NCBI RefSeq assembly: GCF_910594005.1
Contig: NC_057818.1
Location: 58,044,001 to 58,108,000 of the forward strand
Direction of reading: 5' to 3'
DNA: 64,000 nt
Source of the DNA: Cervus elaphus
Lineage: Eukaryota; Chordata; Mammalia; Artiodactyla; Cervidae
In this document: positions 1 to 11,547 of the stretch, one piece after another
Layout: every line of letters begins with the position of its first letter
Position numbering within the stretch: the stretch's first letter is position 1
The notes under the pieces: generated by a model
Seen by the model: only the letters and a program-made list of their open reading frames with translations
What the model was told of the DNA's origin: nothing
Database searches by the model: none
Position numbers and translations under genes: made by a program

Positions 1-402
1 TTGGGAATTTAGTCTCAGACTCCTGAGGAATTACATCAGAGTCAGTATAGAAGAAGCTGTGTGGTCAGCACACCAAACTTATTTTTAAAACAAATTAGTC
101 TTGGCCTAGTTTAATGAAAATGGAGGCAATTTTAGAAAGAAAATATGATTCACTAAATATTAAATTCTAGTTTTGTTAATTAAGGTCTATGTTTACTAAG
201 AAACTCTTATGACATAGTTCCTTGCTTTTATGTTATAATGCTAATGAGAGTTACCTGAATTATTAAGGGGCTCTCTAAGTTCATTTCTAAAACTTATCTC
301 AGTAATCAATCTTTGGATACAAGTTAAAATCTCCATGATCTATAGCCAGGAGATTAACACCAGGCTACAATTACTTAACAAATGAAGTCAGAGGACCTGG
401 GA
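1..402. other. AT-rich flank of an ERV-like remnant, no gene
   Basis: No coding signal is visible. The last ~45 bases before the L1 resemble positions 63850-63895 at the far end of the window, so this is probably the upstream part of the same ERV-like repeat that resumes after the L1 at 3327. Confidence 0.4.
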
Positions 403-3326
403 CATATTGACTATACTTTTTTTTTTTTAATTAGTTGGAGGCTAATTACTTCACAACATTGCAGTGGGTTTTGTCATACATTGACATGAATCAGCCATGG
501 AGTTACATGTATTCCCCATCCCGATCCCCCCTCCCACCTCCCTCTCCACCCGATTCCTCTGGGTCTTCCCAGTGCACCAGGCCCGAGTACTTGTCTCATG
601 CATCCCACCTGGGCTGGTGATCTGTTTCACTATAGATAATATACATGCTGTTCTTTCGAAACATCCCACCCTCACCTTCTCCCACAGAGTTCAAAAGTCT
701 GTTCTGTACTTCTGTGTCTCTTTTTCTGTTTTGCATATAGGGTTATCATTACCATCTTTCTAAATTCCATATATATGTGTTAGTATGCTGTAATGTTCTT
801 TATCTTTCTGGCTTACTTCACTCTGTATAATGGGCTCCAGCTTCATCCATCTCATTAGGACTGGTTCAAATGAATTCTTTTTAATGGCTGAGTAATATTC
901 CATGGTGTATATGTACCACAGCTTCCTTATCCATTCATCTGCTGATGGGCATCTAGGTTGCTTCCATGTCCTGGCTATTATAAACAGTGCTGTGATGAAC
1001 ATTGGGCTGCACGTGTCTCTTTCAGATCTGGTTTCCTCAGTGTGTATGCCCAGAAGTGGGATTGCTGGGTCATATGGCAGTTCTATTTCCAGTTTTTTAA
1101 GAAATCTCCACACTGTTTTCCATAGCGGCTGTACTAGTTTGCATTCCCACCAACAGGGTAAGAGGGTTCCCTTTTCTCCACACCCTCTCCAGCATTTATT
1201 GCTTGTAGACTTTTGGATAGCAGCCATCCTGACTGGCATGTAATGGTACCTCATTGTGGTTTTGATTTGCATTTCTCTTATAATGAGTGATGTTGAGCAT
1301 CTTTTCATGTGTTTGTTAGCCATCTGTATGTCTTCTTTGGAGAAATGTCTGTTTAGTTCTTTGGCCCATTTTTTTATTGGGTCATTTATTTTTCTGGAAT
1401 TGAGCTGCAGGAGTTGCTTGTATATTTTTGAGATTAATCCTTTTTCTGTTGCTTCATTTGCTATTATTTTCTCCCAATCTGAGGGCTGTCTTTTCACCTT
1501 GCTTATAGTTTCCTCTGTTGTGCAAAAGCTTTTAAGTTTCATTAGGTCCCATTTATTTATTTTTGCTTTTATTTCCAATATTCTGGGAGGTGGGTCATAG
1601 AGGATCTTGCTGTGATTTATGTCGGAGAGTGTTTTGCCTATGTTCTCCTCTAGGAGTTTTATAGTTTCTGGTCTTACATTTAGATCTTTAATCCATTTTG
1701 AGTTTATTTTTGTGTATGGTGTTAGAAAGTGTTCTAGTTTCATTCTTTTACAAGTGGTTGACCAGTTTTCCCAGCACCACTTGTTAAAGAGGTTGTCTTT
1801 TTTCCATTGTATATCCTTGCCTCCTTTGTCGAAGATAAGGTGTCCATAGGTTCGTGGATTTATCTCTGGGATTTCTATTCTGTTCCATTGATCTATATTT
1901 CTGTCTTTGTGCCAGTACCATACTGTCTTGATGACTGTGGCTTTCTAGTAGAGTCTGAGGTCAGGCAGGTTGATTCCTCCAGTTCCCTTCTTCTTTCTCA
2001 AGATTACTTTGGCTATTTGAGGTTTTTTGTATTTCCATACAAATTGTGAAATTATTTGTTCTAGTTCTGTGAAAAATACCGTTGGTAGCTTGATAGGGAT
2101 TGCACTGAATCTATAGATTGCTTTGGGTAGAATAGCCATTTTGACAATATTGATTCTTCCAATCCATGAACATGGTATGTTTCTCCATCTGTTTGTGTCC
2201 TCTTTGATTTCTTTCATCAGTGTTTTATAGTTTTCTATGTATAGGTCTTTTGTTTCTTTAGGTAGATATACTCCTAAGTATTTTATTCTTTTTGTTGCAA
2301 TGGTGAATGGTATTGTTTCCTTAATTTCTCTTTCTGTTTTTTCACTGTTAGTATATAGGAATGCAAGGGATTTCTGTGTGTTAATTTTATATCCTGCCAC
2401 TTTACTATATTCATTGATTAGCTCTAGTAATTTTCTAGAAGAGTCTTTAGGGTTTTCTATGTAGAGGATCATGTCATCTGCAAACAGTGAGAGTTTCACT
2501 TCTTCTTTTCCTATCTGGATTCCTTTTACTTCTTTTTCTGCTCTGATTGCTGTGGCCAAAACTTCCAAAACTATGTTGAATAATAGTGGTGAGAGTGGAC
2601 ACCCTTGTCTTGTTCCTGATTTCAGGGGGAATGTTTTCAATTTTTCACCATTGAGGGTGATGCTTGCTGTGGGTTTGTCATATAAAGCTTTTATTATGTT
2701 GAGGTATCTTCCTTCTATGCCTGCTTTCTGGAGAGTTTTAATCATAAATGGGTGTTGAATTTTGTCAAAGGCTTTCTCTGCATCTATTGAGATAATCATA
2801 TGGTTTTTATCTTTCAATTTGTTAATGTGGTGTATTACATTGGTTGATTTGCGGATATTAAAGAATCCTTGCATTCCTGGGATAAAGCCCACTTGGTCGT
2901 GGTGTATGATTTTTTTAATATGTTGTTGGATTCTGTTTGCTAGAATTTTGTTAACGATTTTTGCATCTATGTTCATCAGTGATATTGGCCTGTAGTTTTC
3001 TTTTTTTGTGGCATCTTTGTCTGGTTTTGGAATTATGGTGATGGTGGCCTCATAGAATGAGTTTGGAAGTTTACCTTCTTCTGCAATTTTCTGGAAGAGT
3101 TTGAGTAAGACAGATGTTAGCTCTTCTCTAAATTTTTGGTAGAATTCAGCTGTGAAGCCATCTGGTCCTGGGCTTTTGTTTGCTGGAAGATTTCTGATTA
3201 CAGTTTCAATTTCCTTGCTTGTGATGGTTCTGTTAAGATCTTCTATTTCTTCCTGGTTCAGTTTTGGAAAGTTATACTTTTCTAAGAATTTGTCCATTTC
3301 ATCCAAGTTGCATATTGACTATACTT
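403..3326 (-). mobile_element. 5'-truncated L1 (bovine type) with 16-bp target-site duplication
   Basis: The element is antisense to the window: a poly-T run at about 419-430 (its poly-A tail), then the ruminant L1 3'UTR, then ORF2 read on the minus strand up to about 3310. Perfect 16-bp repeats catattgactatactt flank it at 403-418 and 3311-3326, the hallmark of target-primed reverse transcription. The 5' end is truncated inside the reverse-transcriptase domain. Low decay suggests a fairly young insertion. Confidence 0.95.
760..3306 (-). pseudogene. L1 ORF2 C-terminal two-thirds (reverse transcriptase), one nonsense codon
   Basis: Minus-strand translation gives non-LTR reverse transcriptase: the finger/palm region with the RQGCPLSPLLFN block, the catalytic FADD box (SLFADDMILYI), thumb, then the C-terminal segment ending in HIYGI at the normal L1 stop near 760. 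The two open stretches (3306-1945 and 1743-760) lie in the same frame. They are separated only by a stop at 1945-1947 where the family has a second Tyr after LRLY, so a single nonsense change interrupts it. The endonuclease domain and ORF1 are absent because of 5' truncation, so it cannot mobilise itself. It is not a host gene. Confidence 0.93.
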
Positions 3327-5037
3327 AAAACAGGTTCTCAAATTCTTACTTATGATCCTACTAATACTGCTAGCTATATTATTTGCCTTTCTGCCTGCTT
3401 TCCACAATTGTTTCTTGCATTACTGAATGCGTGACTGAGCGGCTGATAAAATGATGATATGAGATCAGTGAGGGTGATGGTGAAACTCTAGGTGTGGGAA
3501 GAAGCAACAAGAGGGGACGTTTTCATGGACCATAGAGGCAGGTGAGACAGGCGATCCAGGGTCTATTGGCTCCTGTTTCTTGGGTTAGTGGCCTGTCAGC
3601 AGAATCTTTGCCAGACCTAAGAATGAGCATTCCTAGCACCATGGGACAAAATGGACGTGATATGCCCCCAAAACCATGGTCAAATTTATGGCCACAAATG
3701 GGCCATGCCAACTGAAAACGAGCACTTGCCATCTGCCTCTGCTAGGATTAGATCCGGACCTGCTGCAGCATCTGCCCTGCAACACGCCCTGAAAGGTATT
3801 GAGGGGGGAGATCAGGAACGAGGCATCTGTGCTCTGGGAAAAGCTGGCAGAACAGGCCTTCAGATAGTTAGATACTCTCAGGCAAAGATTTTCATGAGCC
3901 CAGATTTTGTCTCTTCTCATACCTAGAGGAGCACTAAAGTCAGTAACAGTGACAACTGCTCTGATTAATATGTGAATCAATATGTGAATCAAAGGTTAGA
4001 ACCTACTTAGATAAAACTAGACAACTGGCTACCAGGCTACAGGTCTTCTTGAAGTGCCAGGTCTAAACTGGGATTCCAGCTTCTTCAACTGGGGAAAAAT
4101 TGTGATTGATTTTTTATATTAATGTTCAGGTTTTCACTCCTCCAACTACTTGAAACTGAGTCTGTCACACCTACATCAGTCACTCTGGGCTAATACAAAG
4201 ACATAAAAGCATGTGAGACCACCGCAGAAGGCTCCATGCCTTTGGAGAGGGTATCACCAGTGTGACTCTATCTGAACCAGGATCAAAATTGCTAAGAAAT
4301 GTAACCTGGTTCTTACTCCTGCTATAGCTCCTGCTCACAATAATTTGTGATAATTTATCACATATCTCTGGCCCCTGGCTTTTTAAATCCACTTGTTGTG
4401 TTTGTCTCTTTCAGATTACGATAGTTTCCCATCAAGATAATGGTTCCAGCTACTCCTCGGAACAGACCCTGTGGGATTAACAACAGAAGTCACCCTGGGC
4501 CCCTGAATGAGACAGGGTGAGAGCTCCATGCCCCCAGCTAGGTAAGGTCTACGAGCCCCACGCCAGCCTGGAGAAGCTACAGAAGACAGACCTTCGCCCT
4601 TCAGCCTCCCAATAAAGATTTTTGGGGTTCATGTCTCTCAGTGGGATTTGACGTAGGAGATAGAGGGGCCTGTGGGCTGGACAGCTGGTGTTTGTCAAGT
4701 GGAGTGAAATGGCAGCTTTGTTCTCACTCACACACTCCAAGGACAAATCTAGTGGCAGAAGCTGAAGTCTGCTGGAGTGAAGAGATAAGGGGCCCACTCC
4801 TGAGGTCAAAGAAGACTGCCCTGTACAAGGGCAGGAAGGCTCCTTTATGGCCGAAAAGGAAGGGGGCCCCATCTCATAATAAGTGTGGACATGCACCCAC
4901 AGGCCTCTGTGGGGGGATCAGTCTTAGCAAATGTTGTGCCCACGTCGTGGGGAGGGTGCAGGGACCAGTCAGGTGTGAAAAAAGAGACAAGGTGATCGGC
5001 CAAAGGTAACCGAAGACCCAGAAGGACGGTCCTGAAT
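3327..5037 (+). mobile_element. Gammaretrovirus-like ERV remnant, copy A (env tail plus LTR-like region)
   Basis: This copy matches, in inverted orientation, the segment 7075-8805 over about 1.7 kb. Around 4280-4440 the plus strand keeps a decayed hydrophobic membrane-spanning stretch like the end of a gammaretroviral Env transmembrane subunit; the cleaner equivalent is in copy B. Downstream an AATAAA near 4612 followed by a short R/U5-like stretch suggests LTR sequence. All frames are broken. The L1 at 403-3326 interrupts its upstream part. Family name not assignable by eye. Confidence 0.6.
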
Positions 5038-5273
5038 GAGGGACTTACATCGCCTCCCCCTGGCTCCTCCTCAGGACACACACACACTTCTCTTGGTTCT
5101 GTATGTCTGCGCCGCTCCTGTCTTAAACACCCTGTGTTTCTCTACGCTCTCCCAGATGTTATGCTGTGTCGATAACAACGGACTTCTATACGTATTTACA
5201 CCTCTTCCCTCCTTAAAATATTCTTGGGTTCAAACCAGGGAACGACCAAAGGTCACTTTGCTTCTACACTTTG
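5038..5273. other. No recognisable feature
   Basis: Moderately GC-rich sequence between ERV copy A and the tRNA-like segment. It has no counterpart in arm B of the inverted repeat and no convincing ORF. Confidence 0.3.
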
Positions 5274-5348
5274 GCCACCGGCGGTCTCGTGGGTGGCAGG
5301 CCTGCTTTTCATCCAGGGCGCCCTGGTTCAACTCCGGGCAGGGAGCCG
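5274..5348 (+). tRNA. Degenerate tRNA-Glu(TTC)-like pseudogene or lone SINE head
   Basis: The stretch carries an A-box-like GGTCTCGTGGG, an anticodon arm with loop TTTTCAT flanked by CCTGC/CCAGG (one stem mismatch) and a T arm CCTGG-TTCAACT-CCGGG that pairs fully with one wobble. Order and spacing match mammalian tRNA-Glu. The acceptor stem does not pair and the D arm is short, so it is not functional. It may be a tRNA pseudogene or the head of a tRNA-Glu-derived SINE. Confidence 0.4.
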
Positions 5349-5774
5349 ACATCTCTCTCCAGGCCCGCTCACGGCGGTCTCCCCGAGATCACGATCATAC
5401 GTTTTCTGTCACCACGGCTGGAAAAGGCGTTATTTCATCGCATGTTGTGGTAGAATAATATCGCCTTGTGTGTCTGAACTGCGTCTTTTCTCTCTGTCAT
5501 CTCTCCTTCTGAACGTCGGTTGCTTCACCGTCTTGGTTATTGAACCTAGAGCTGCCGATATCGCTGGGGTGTGGCTGTCTTCTAAAATATTAGTTTTTCT
5601 CCAGATCTCTCCCCAGGCATGGGAGCCCAATCAATGAAAATTCATACACATATAAGAGTTTTTAATTTATTTTTTATTGCTGGATAATAGCTTTGAAATT
5701 TTCTGTCAGTTTCTGACTAAGCTCATGCCAGCTCTAATTATAACTTATTTGAGGTTGAACTGATTTATGATGTA
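5349..5774. other. No gene seen
   Basis: Short ORFs occur but none resembles a protein. The stretch ends in AT-rich sequence before the minisatellite. Confidence 0.3.
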
Positions 5775-5985
5775 CGGGCCTTAGTGAGTAGCAGATTCAG
5801 GCCTTAGTGTGGAACAGACAGGCCTTAGCATTGACCAGACTTGGTGCGAACTAGAGTCAGGCCTTAGTGTGGACCCGAGTCTGTACTGAGTGTCGACCAG
5901 AGTCTGCCCTTAGCGTGGACCAGAGTCAGGTCTAGGTCTGGACCAGAGCCAGACCTAAGTGGGTAACAGTCATGCATCAGGTAGA
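5775..5985 (+). repeat. 23-bp minisatellite, forward half
   Basis: About eight degenerate tandem copies of a unit close to GCCTTAGTGTGGACCAGAG plus a few bases, read on the plus strand. Unit length is about 23 bp with occasional shortened or duplicated units. Its reverse complement forms the next array. Confidence 0.85.
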
Positions 5986-5990
5986 CTGGG

Positions 5991-6293
5991 TTCCACACTC
6001 AGGCCTGACTCTGGTCCACACTCAGGCAGACTCTGGTCCAGCATGAGGCCAGACTCTGGTACTGACTTTGGCCTGACTCTAGACCATGCTAAGGCCTCAC
6101 TCTGATTCACACTAAGGCCTGATTTTGGACCTGCCACACTAAGGGCTCACTGTGGACCATGCTAAAGCCCGACCCTGGTCCACACTGAGGCCTGACTCTG
6201 GTCCACACTTGGGCCTGACCGTGGTCCACCCGCAGGCCTGACTGTGGTTCTGGCTTAATCCTGACTCTGGTACAAGTTAGGCCTGACCCTGGT
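5991..6293 (-). repeat. Same 23-bp minisatellite, inverted half
   Basis: About thirteen units of CTGACTCTGGTCCACACTA plus AGGC, the reverse complement of the units at 5775-5985. The switch in polarity occurs within about 15 bases near 5986, giving a tail-to-tail array that could fold into a long hairpin. Confidence 0.85.
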
Positions 6294-6327
6294 AAAAACA
6301 ACTTGGAAAATCTGGGGGGAAAACATC

Positions 6328-6570
6328 CACCAAGCCTGCGTGTGCGCTCAGTTGATTTCAGTCGTGTCTGATTCTTTGTGACGCTGTGGACTGTGGCCCG
6401 CCAGTCTCTGTCCGTTGGATTCTCCAGGTAGGAATTCTGGAATGGGTTTCCATGCCCCCCTCGAGGTATCTTCCTGACCCAGGCATCCAACCAGTGACGT
6501 CTCCTGAGTTTCCTACATCTCAGGCAGATTCTTTACTGCGGAGCCACTGGGAAGGCCCTCACCAAGCCTG
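6328..6570 (-). mobile_element. Bov-tA SINE
   Basis: Minus-strand Bov-tA: on the plus strand it reads from the BovB-type tail (gctcagttgatttcagtcg) to the tRNA-derived head (gagccactgggaaggccc). An 11-bp target-site duplication caccaagcctg sits at 6328-6338 and 6560-6570. Confidence 0.9.
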
Positions 6571-6798
6571 GGGCCTACTTAAAGAAAAAGAACCTTACTC
6601 TCAACAACTGTTCTCTGAAAGGTAGTGGACAAGAGCCTAAGACCCAAATCACTAAGGCCCCACCTCACAGCCCCCTCCCCGGAGGCCCCACCTTGGCAGG
6701 ACCCCGCCCCACCCTGCTTCTCCCCGGAGGCCCTGCCTCCCCTCTCCTCCCCAGGGACCCCGGCCCTCCCCTCACTGGTTTCGGAATCAGGTCCTCAC

Positions 6799-7002
6799 TG
6801 ATTCCGGTTCTCATACGGCTCTACCCTGGTTCTCACAAGGCCCACTGGCTCTGAGGCCCGACCCTGGCCTGAAGCCTGCCGCCGGTCCTCACTGAGGTAA
6901 GATTCCGGTTCTCATGTGGCTCTACCCTGGTTCTCACAAGGCCTGACTGGCTCTGAGGCCCGACTCTGGCCTGAAGCCTGCCGCCGGTCCTCACTGAGGC
7001 CT
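6799..7002 (+). repeat. Two tandem copies of a ~100-bp GC-rich unit
   Basis: Copies at about 6799-6896 and 6901-7002 both run from gattccggttctcat to ccggtcctcactgagg with few differences. Short motifs inside (aaggcctgactggctctgagg) echo the neighbouring 23-bp minisatellite. A C-rich stretch (6660-6785) precedes it. Confidence 0.8.
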
Positions 7003-7074
7003 TTGCGCTCGTCAGCACCGTGCCTGCCGTGCCAGCACTCGGTGCTACTTCCCCGCCCTGGACGTCCGCCTGGG

Positions 7075-8905
7075 CTCCTGTTTGCCTTTGGCCTCTTACC
7101 TTGTTTCTTTTCCACACCCACTCTTCCCTGGACCCTCCCCAGCATGCATGTGCAGCCTTTTCCTCACGGTGATCCCCCACACGGGCCTGTGGTGCGTGTC
7201 CACACTTCCTGTGGGATGGGGCCACATGCTTCTCTCAGCCCCAAGTAGCCCTCCTGCACGTGGCCGAGAGGGAAGCTTTCCTTGTCCTCAGGACTGGGCA
7301 TTTTATCTCTTTACCCCAGCAGGGCTCAGCTTCTGCCGCTAGCTCTGTCCTTGGAGTGTCTGGGTGAGAACAAAGCTTCAACTTTACTCCACTCGACAGA
7401 CCAGCTTTCCAGCCTGGGGGCCCTCTGTCTTCTACCTTAAATCCCTCTGAGAGACACGAACCAAAAAATTGTTTATTGGGAAGATGAAGGCGGCGGTCTG
7501 TCTTCTGTAGCTTCTTCAGGCTGGCATGGGACTGTAGACCCCACCTAGCTGGGGTCACAGAGCTCTCGCCCTGTCTCCTTAAGGGACCCCAGGGTGACTT
7601 CTGTTATTCCCGCAGGATCTGTTCTGAGAATTGGCTGGAATCTCTGCATCACCACCATCTTGACGTGAAACTGTAGTAATCTGAAAGAGGCAAATTTAAC
7701 AAGGAGATTTAGAAAGGCAGGGGCCAAAGATCAGCAAAAGAATTACTGTGACCAAGGGCCCAAGCAGGAGTGAGAGCCAGGTTATGCTTTTTAGCAATTT
7801 TGATCTAGACAGAGTCAGCACTTGTGCTACCCTCTCCAAGGGAATGGAGCCTTCTGCTGTGGTCTCACATACTCTGACGTCGTTTGTATCAGCCCAGAGT
7901 GACTAAGGGAGGTGTGACAGACTCAGTCGAAGTAGTTGGAGGAGTGAAAACTTGAACATTAATGAGCAAAGTAGATCTCTCATTTTTTTTTTTCCCCAGG
8001 AGAGTAAGCTTGAATTCCAGTCTAGATCTAGCACTTCAAGGAGACCTTTAGCCTGGTAGCCAGTTGTCTAGATTTATCTAAATAGAGTTTAACCTCTGAT
8101 GTGGTATTATTAGAACACAAAATAATCACAAAACCCAGAGCAGTTGTCAGAGTTACTGATTTTAGTGCTTCTCTAGGCATGAGAAGAGGCAGGAATCTGG
8201 GCTCATGAAAATCTTTACCTGAAAACATCTAACTATCTGAAGGCTTGTTCTGCCAGTTTTCCCAGAGCACAGATGCCTCATTCCTGATCTCGCCCCTCAA
8301 CGCCTTTCAGGGAGTGTTGAAGGTCAACAATGGCAGTGGCTCCTGATTTAATCTTCGCAGGAGCAGACAGCAGGTGCCAGCTTCCTGTCAGCATGGCCCC
8401 TTCATGGCCGTAAGTCTGACCACGGTTTTGATGGCATTTCACATCCGGTTTGAGCCATGGTGCTAGGAATGTTTGTTCCCAGGTCTGGCAGAGATCCCGC
8501 TGACAGGGCACTCAGTGCAAAGTCACTGGACGAGGCCATAATGCAGTAGCCAAGAGCCGCTGGACCACCTGTCTCTCCAGCCTCTGTGGTCTATGAAAAT
8601 ATTCCCACTTGGAGCTTCTTCCCAAATTTAAAGTTAAGCCATTACCATCATTGAGCTTGTGAGGAATTATATGTCATTGTTTCATCAGAGGCTCATATGT
8701 TGGGTAATGCAAGAAACAACCGCTGTGAAAATCAGGCAGAGAAAGAAATAGCAGAGCCGCAGCACCAGTAGGGTCACAAGGGAAAATCGGAGCTCCTGTC
8801 CTAAGTGTAGCCAGCAGCCTGAATTGAATGTGGGGAGCCCGGCTGAGAACCAAGCGTGCTCCCGGCCAGACCACCAGGGGCCAGAGGCGAGAAGCAAAGC
8901 CACTT
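7075..8905 (-). mobile_element. Gammaretrovirus-like ERV remnant, copy B (inverted relative to copy A)
   Basis: The minus strand repeats copy A with many substitutions. Between about 7800 and 7715 it keeps a clear Env transmembrane anchor signature (GPLVTVILLLIFGPCL) of the type found at the end of class I retroviral Env, followed by a stop and a short cytoplasmic-tail-like stretch. An AATAAA near 7468 on the minus strand lies in LTR-like sequence. No long frame survives. Copies A and B are arms of a large inverted repeat. Confidence 0.65.
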
Positions 8906-9245
8906 CCAGGTGGAATCTAAACATGGATACAAGTGAACTTCTTTACAAAACAGAAACAGCATCACAGACTTAGAAAATAAACTTATGGTTCCTCAAAATG
9001 AAATGTGCGGGGCAGGAAGAAATTAGCAGGTTGATAATAACAAACACACTACTATTTATACTTCTAAAATAATCCACAAGGACCCACCACAGAGCACAAG
9101 AAACCCTCTCAACACTCTGTAATAACCTCTGTGGGAAAAGAAACCAATAAAGAATATATGTACGTCCTTGAATAAATGAATCAAGTTGCCGTACAAGCCA
9201 CCACAAGGTAACGCACCTGTAAACTACAATTCAAAAAAAAATTTT
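8906..9245 (+). mobile_element. Old L1 3'UTR fragment
   Basis: Plus-strand sequence matches the artiodactyl L1 3' end: motifs acaaaacagaaacag, cacagacttagaaaa and gaaaccctctcaacactctgtaataa in the right order, ending in an A-rich/T-rich junction. Confidence 0.75.
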
Positions 9246-9758
9246 TTTTTAAGAGAAAAGAACTGCTGACTCTGTTCCCCTCAGGCCTTGGGGACCTGGG
9301 CTGGTGTCACACCCTGGAGTCTGAGCAGGCTGGGACCCCGGGCTGGGCTGTCCTGGGGCTGAGGGCGCTGGGGAGCGTGTGCCAGGAAAACAGCACCCCA
9401 CGCCATGGACCTGGACCGCCTGTTCCCGCCTGCATGAGCCCACTGTCTCCAGATCCAAGGGACCCTCCTGCAGCAGAACCAACCCTGGTGCCCCCAAAGG
9501 ATGGTGGGGTCTCTGGGCTGGAAGAGCTTTGCAAAGTCCCCTGGGCCTCTGTGTCTCCTGGTGGTGGGGTTCCCACCTCCAGCCTCCTTCCTTAGGGTCA
9601 CCCCACTGACAGAGGACAGCTCCTTCTGCAGAGGGGTGTGGCAGTCGTTGAGATCTGTCCGGGGATAAAGGCTCATCAGGGAGAAGTAAGGAGACACAGC
9701 CTCGGGTGTATCCATTCTAATTAACAACCCAGAACAGGACTTGCCCTAAGGCGCTGGT
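9246..9758. other. No gene recognised; GC-rich unique stretch
   Basis: Several overlapping short ORFs on both strands reflect GC content rather than coding. No domain, splice signal pair or repeat family is recognisable. Confidence 0.35.
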
Positions 9759-11547
9759 GGGCATGAAGAAATGCTGCCACCTTGTGGCCGCTTTTGGTAA
9801 CAGCAACTGAAAAACCTGCGGGGATGGGCACTTAATATTCATCAGGCCTGCTCGAACGTAAAGAAAAAACACCTGTCCTCAACTCTTGCCCTCGTAGGTC
9901 CTGGGGAAAGAATTTAAAACAGAACAGATGGTCCAGAGGCCAACCTTGAGAGGTCAGTTTTAGTCACACTGTTTAAAAAAAAAAAAAAAAATCACATGAA
10001 CGCCCTTCACATCATGAAATCTTGTAGAAACCCAAATCAAAACTACAAGGAAGTATCTCCTCACATTGGTTAAATGGCCTTTGTCAAAAAGTCTACAAAC
10101 AGTAAATGCTGGAGCAGTTGTGGAGAAAAGGGAACCTTTCTACATTGATGCTGGCAAAGTGCTAACAACCAGTGTGGAGGACAGGGTTCCTTAAACAAGT
10201 GAAAAATGATGAAACCGACAGTCCCTAACCAATTACAGAAAAAGACATTTCAAATCGATTAAAGTTCTAAATTGAGGGACGATTACTCTAACCCTCTTAA
10301 GGAAAATATAGGCAGAACACGGTTTGACACAAATCGCAGCAAATTCTTTTTGGATCCACCCTTAAAATAATGACAACTAAAACTCAACAAAAGGGACTTC
10401 ATTAGCTTCAAAAGCTTTTGCATAGCAATGGAAACTCAAAATGAAAGAAAAAGAAAACCCTGAACATCAGGGGGGAAATGCAACCGAATTTAAAAGCAAC
10501 ATATTCATCTCCAAAACATGCAAACAGCTCAATATAAAAAAAAAGTCAACCCAAGAGAAAAAATGGGCCAAAGATCAAAATGGATGTATCTTCAAAGAAG
10601 GCATCGAGATGGCCATAAAGCCTGTGAAAAGATGCTCAGCATCACTGTTAGAGAAATGCCAATCAAACTGCAACGAGGTATCAGCTCAGCCCTCAGAATG
10701 ACCATCCTCTAAAAGATCTACAAAGATTCAGTGCTTCCGAGGGCAAGGGGAGCAGGGACTCCTCCTGTACTGTGGGCGGGGATGGAAATGAGAGGGTGCG
10801 CCCACTAAGAAAAACAGTATGGAGATTCCTTAAAGCACTAGATATAGTTACCACTTGATGAGGCAAGCCCACTCCTTCCCTTAGATCTGGATAAAATCAT
10901 AATTTAAAGTGATACTTTCTCCTCTGTTTTCATGGCAGCACTATTCACCAATTCCAAGACAGCACTTCAGCCAAAATGTCCATCAATAGAGAGAAATGAA
11001 GAGTAACTGATCTATCTAGACACTGGAATACTCTCAGCCATCAGAAAGAAACACAAAAACAAAATGCCATTAATGGCATGGATGGACCAAGAGATTTATC
11101 CTACTGAGAGAAGTCAGAGAGGGAAAGGGAAATATTATATCACTTACAGGTGGAATCTGTAAATTCTTTCAAGTGAACAGATTTATAAACAGAAATAGAC
11201 TCAGGCTATTAAAACCCACCTATGATTATTTCAAAAAACGTAGGGGCAGGGAGACATTAAGAGGCTGGAATTAACATATATCTACTACTTATTATCAGAC
11301 AGATAATCCAAAAAAACAAAACCCTACTGAACAGCACGGAAGCGTACTGAAAGCCCTGAAAGAACCTATATGGGAAAAAAAAAAACCTAAAAAGAGAATA
11401 GATATACATCTACGTATAACTGAATCAAGTTCTTGTAAACCTAAAACAAGCACAACAGGAATTCCAACAGAAATATTCCAGATTCCAGAAATCTGTATTC
11501 CATCAGAAAACAAACACCAACTTAAAAAAAAAAAAAAAAAATGGTGG
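9759..11547 (+). repeat. Tandem array unit 1 (~1.79 kb, carries an L1 3' end)
   Basis: The unit begins with gaagaaatgctgccaccttgtgg, runs through a ~220-bp non-L1 head, then decayed L1 ORF2 C-terminal sequence (motifs such as ctacaaacagtaaatgctgg and aaaatgggccaaagatc) and L1 3'UTR. The same order repeats at 11548 and 13318. No open frame survives. Confidence 0.85.

Noticed and set aside
902..2995. Series of plus-strand ORFs of 60-114 codons
   Set aside because: They are antisense shadows of L1 ORF2, which reads continuously on the minus strand.
5775..6293. CRISPR-like repeat array
   Set aside because: Units are contiguous without unique spacers and the locus is mammalian; it is a minisatellite.
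9249..9727. Overlapping ORFs of 70-148 codons
   Set aside because: No protein similarity or splice context; consistent with GC-rich chance ORFs.
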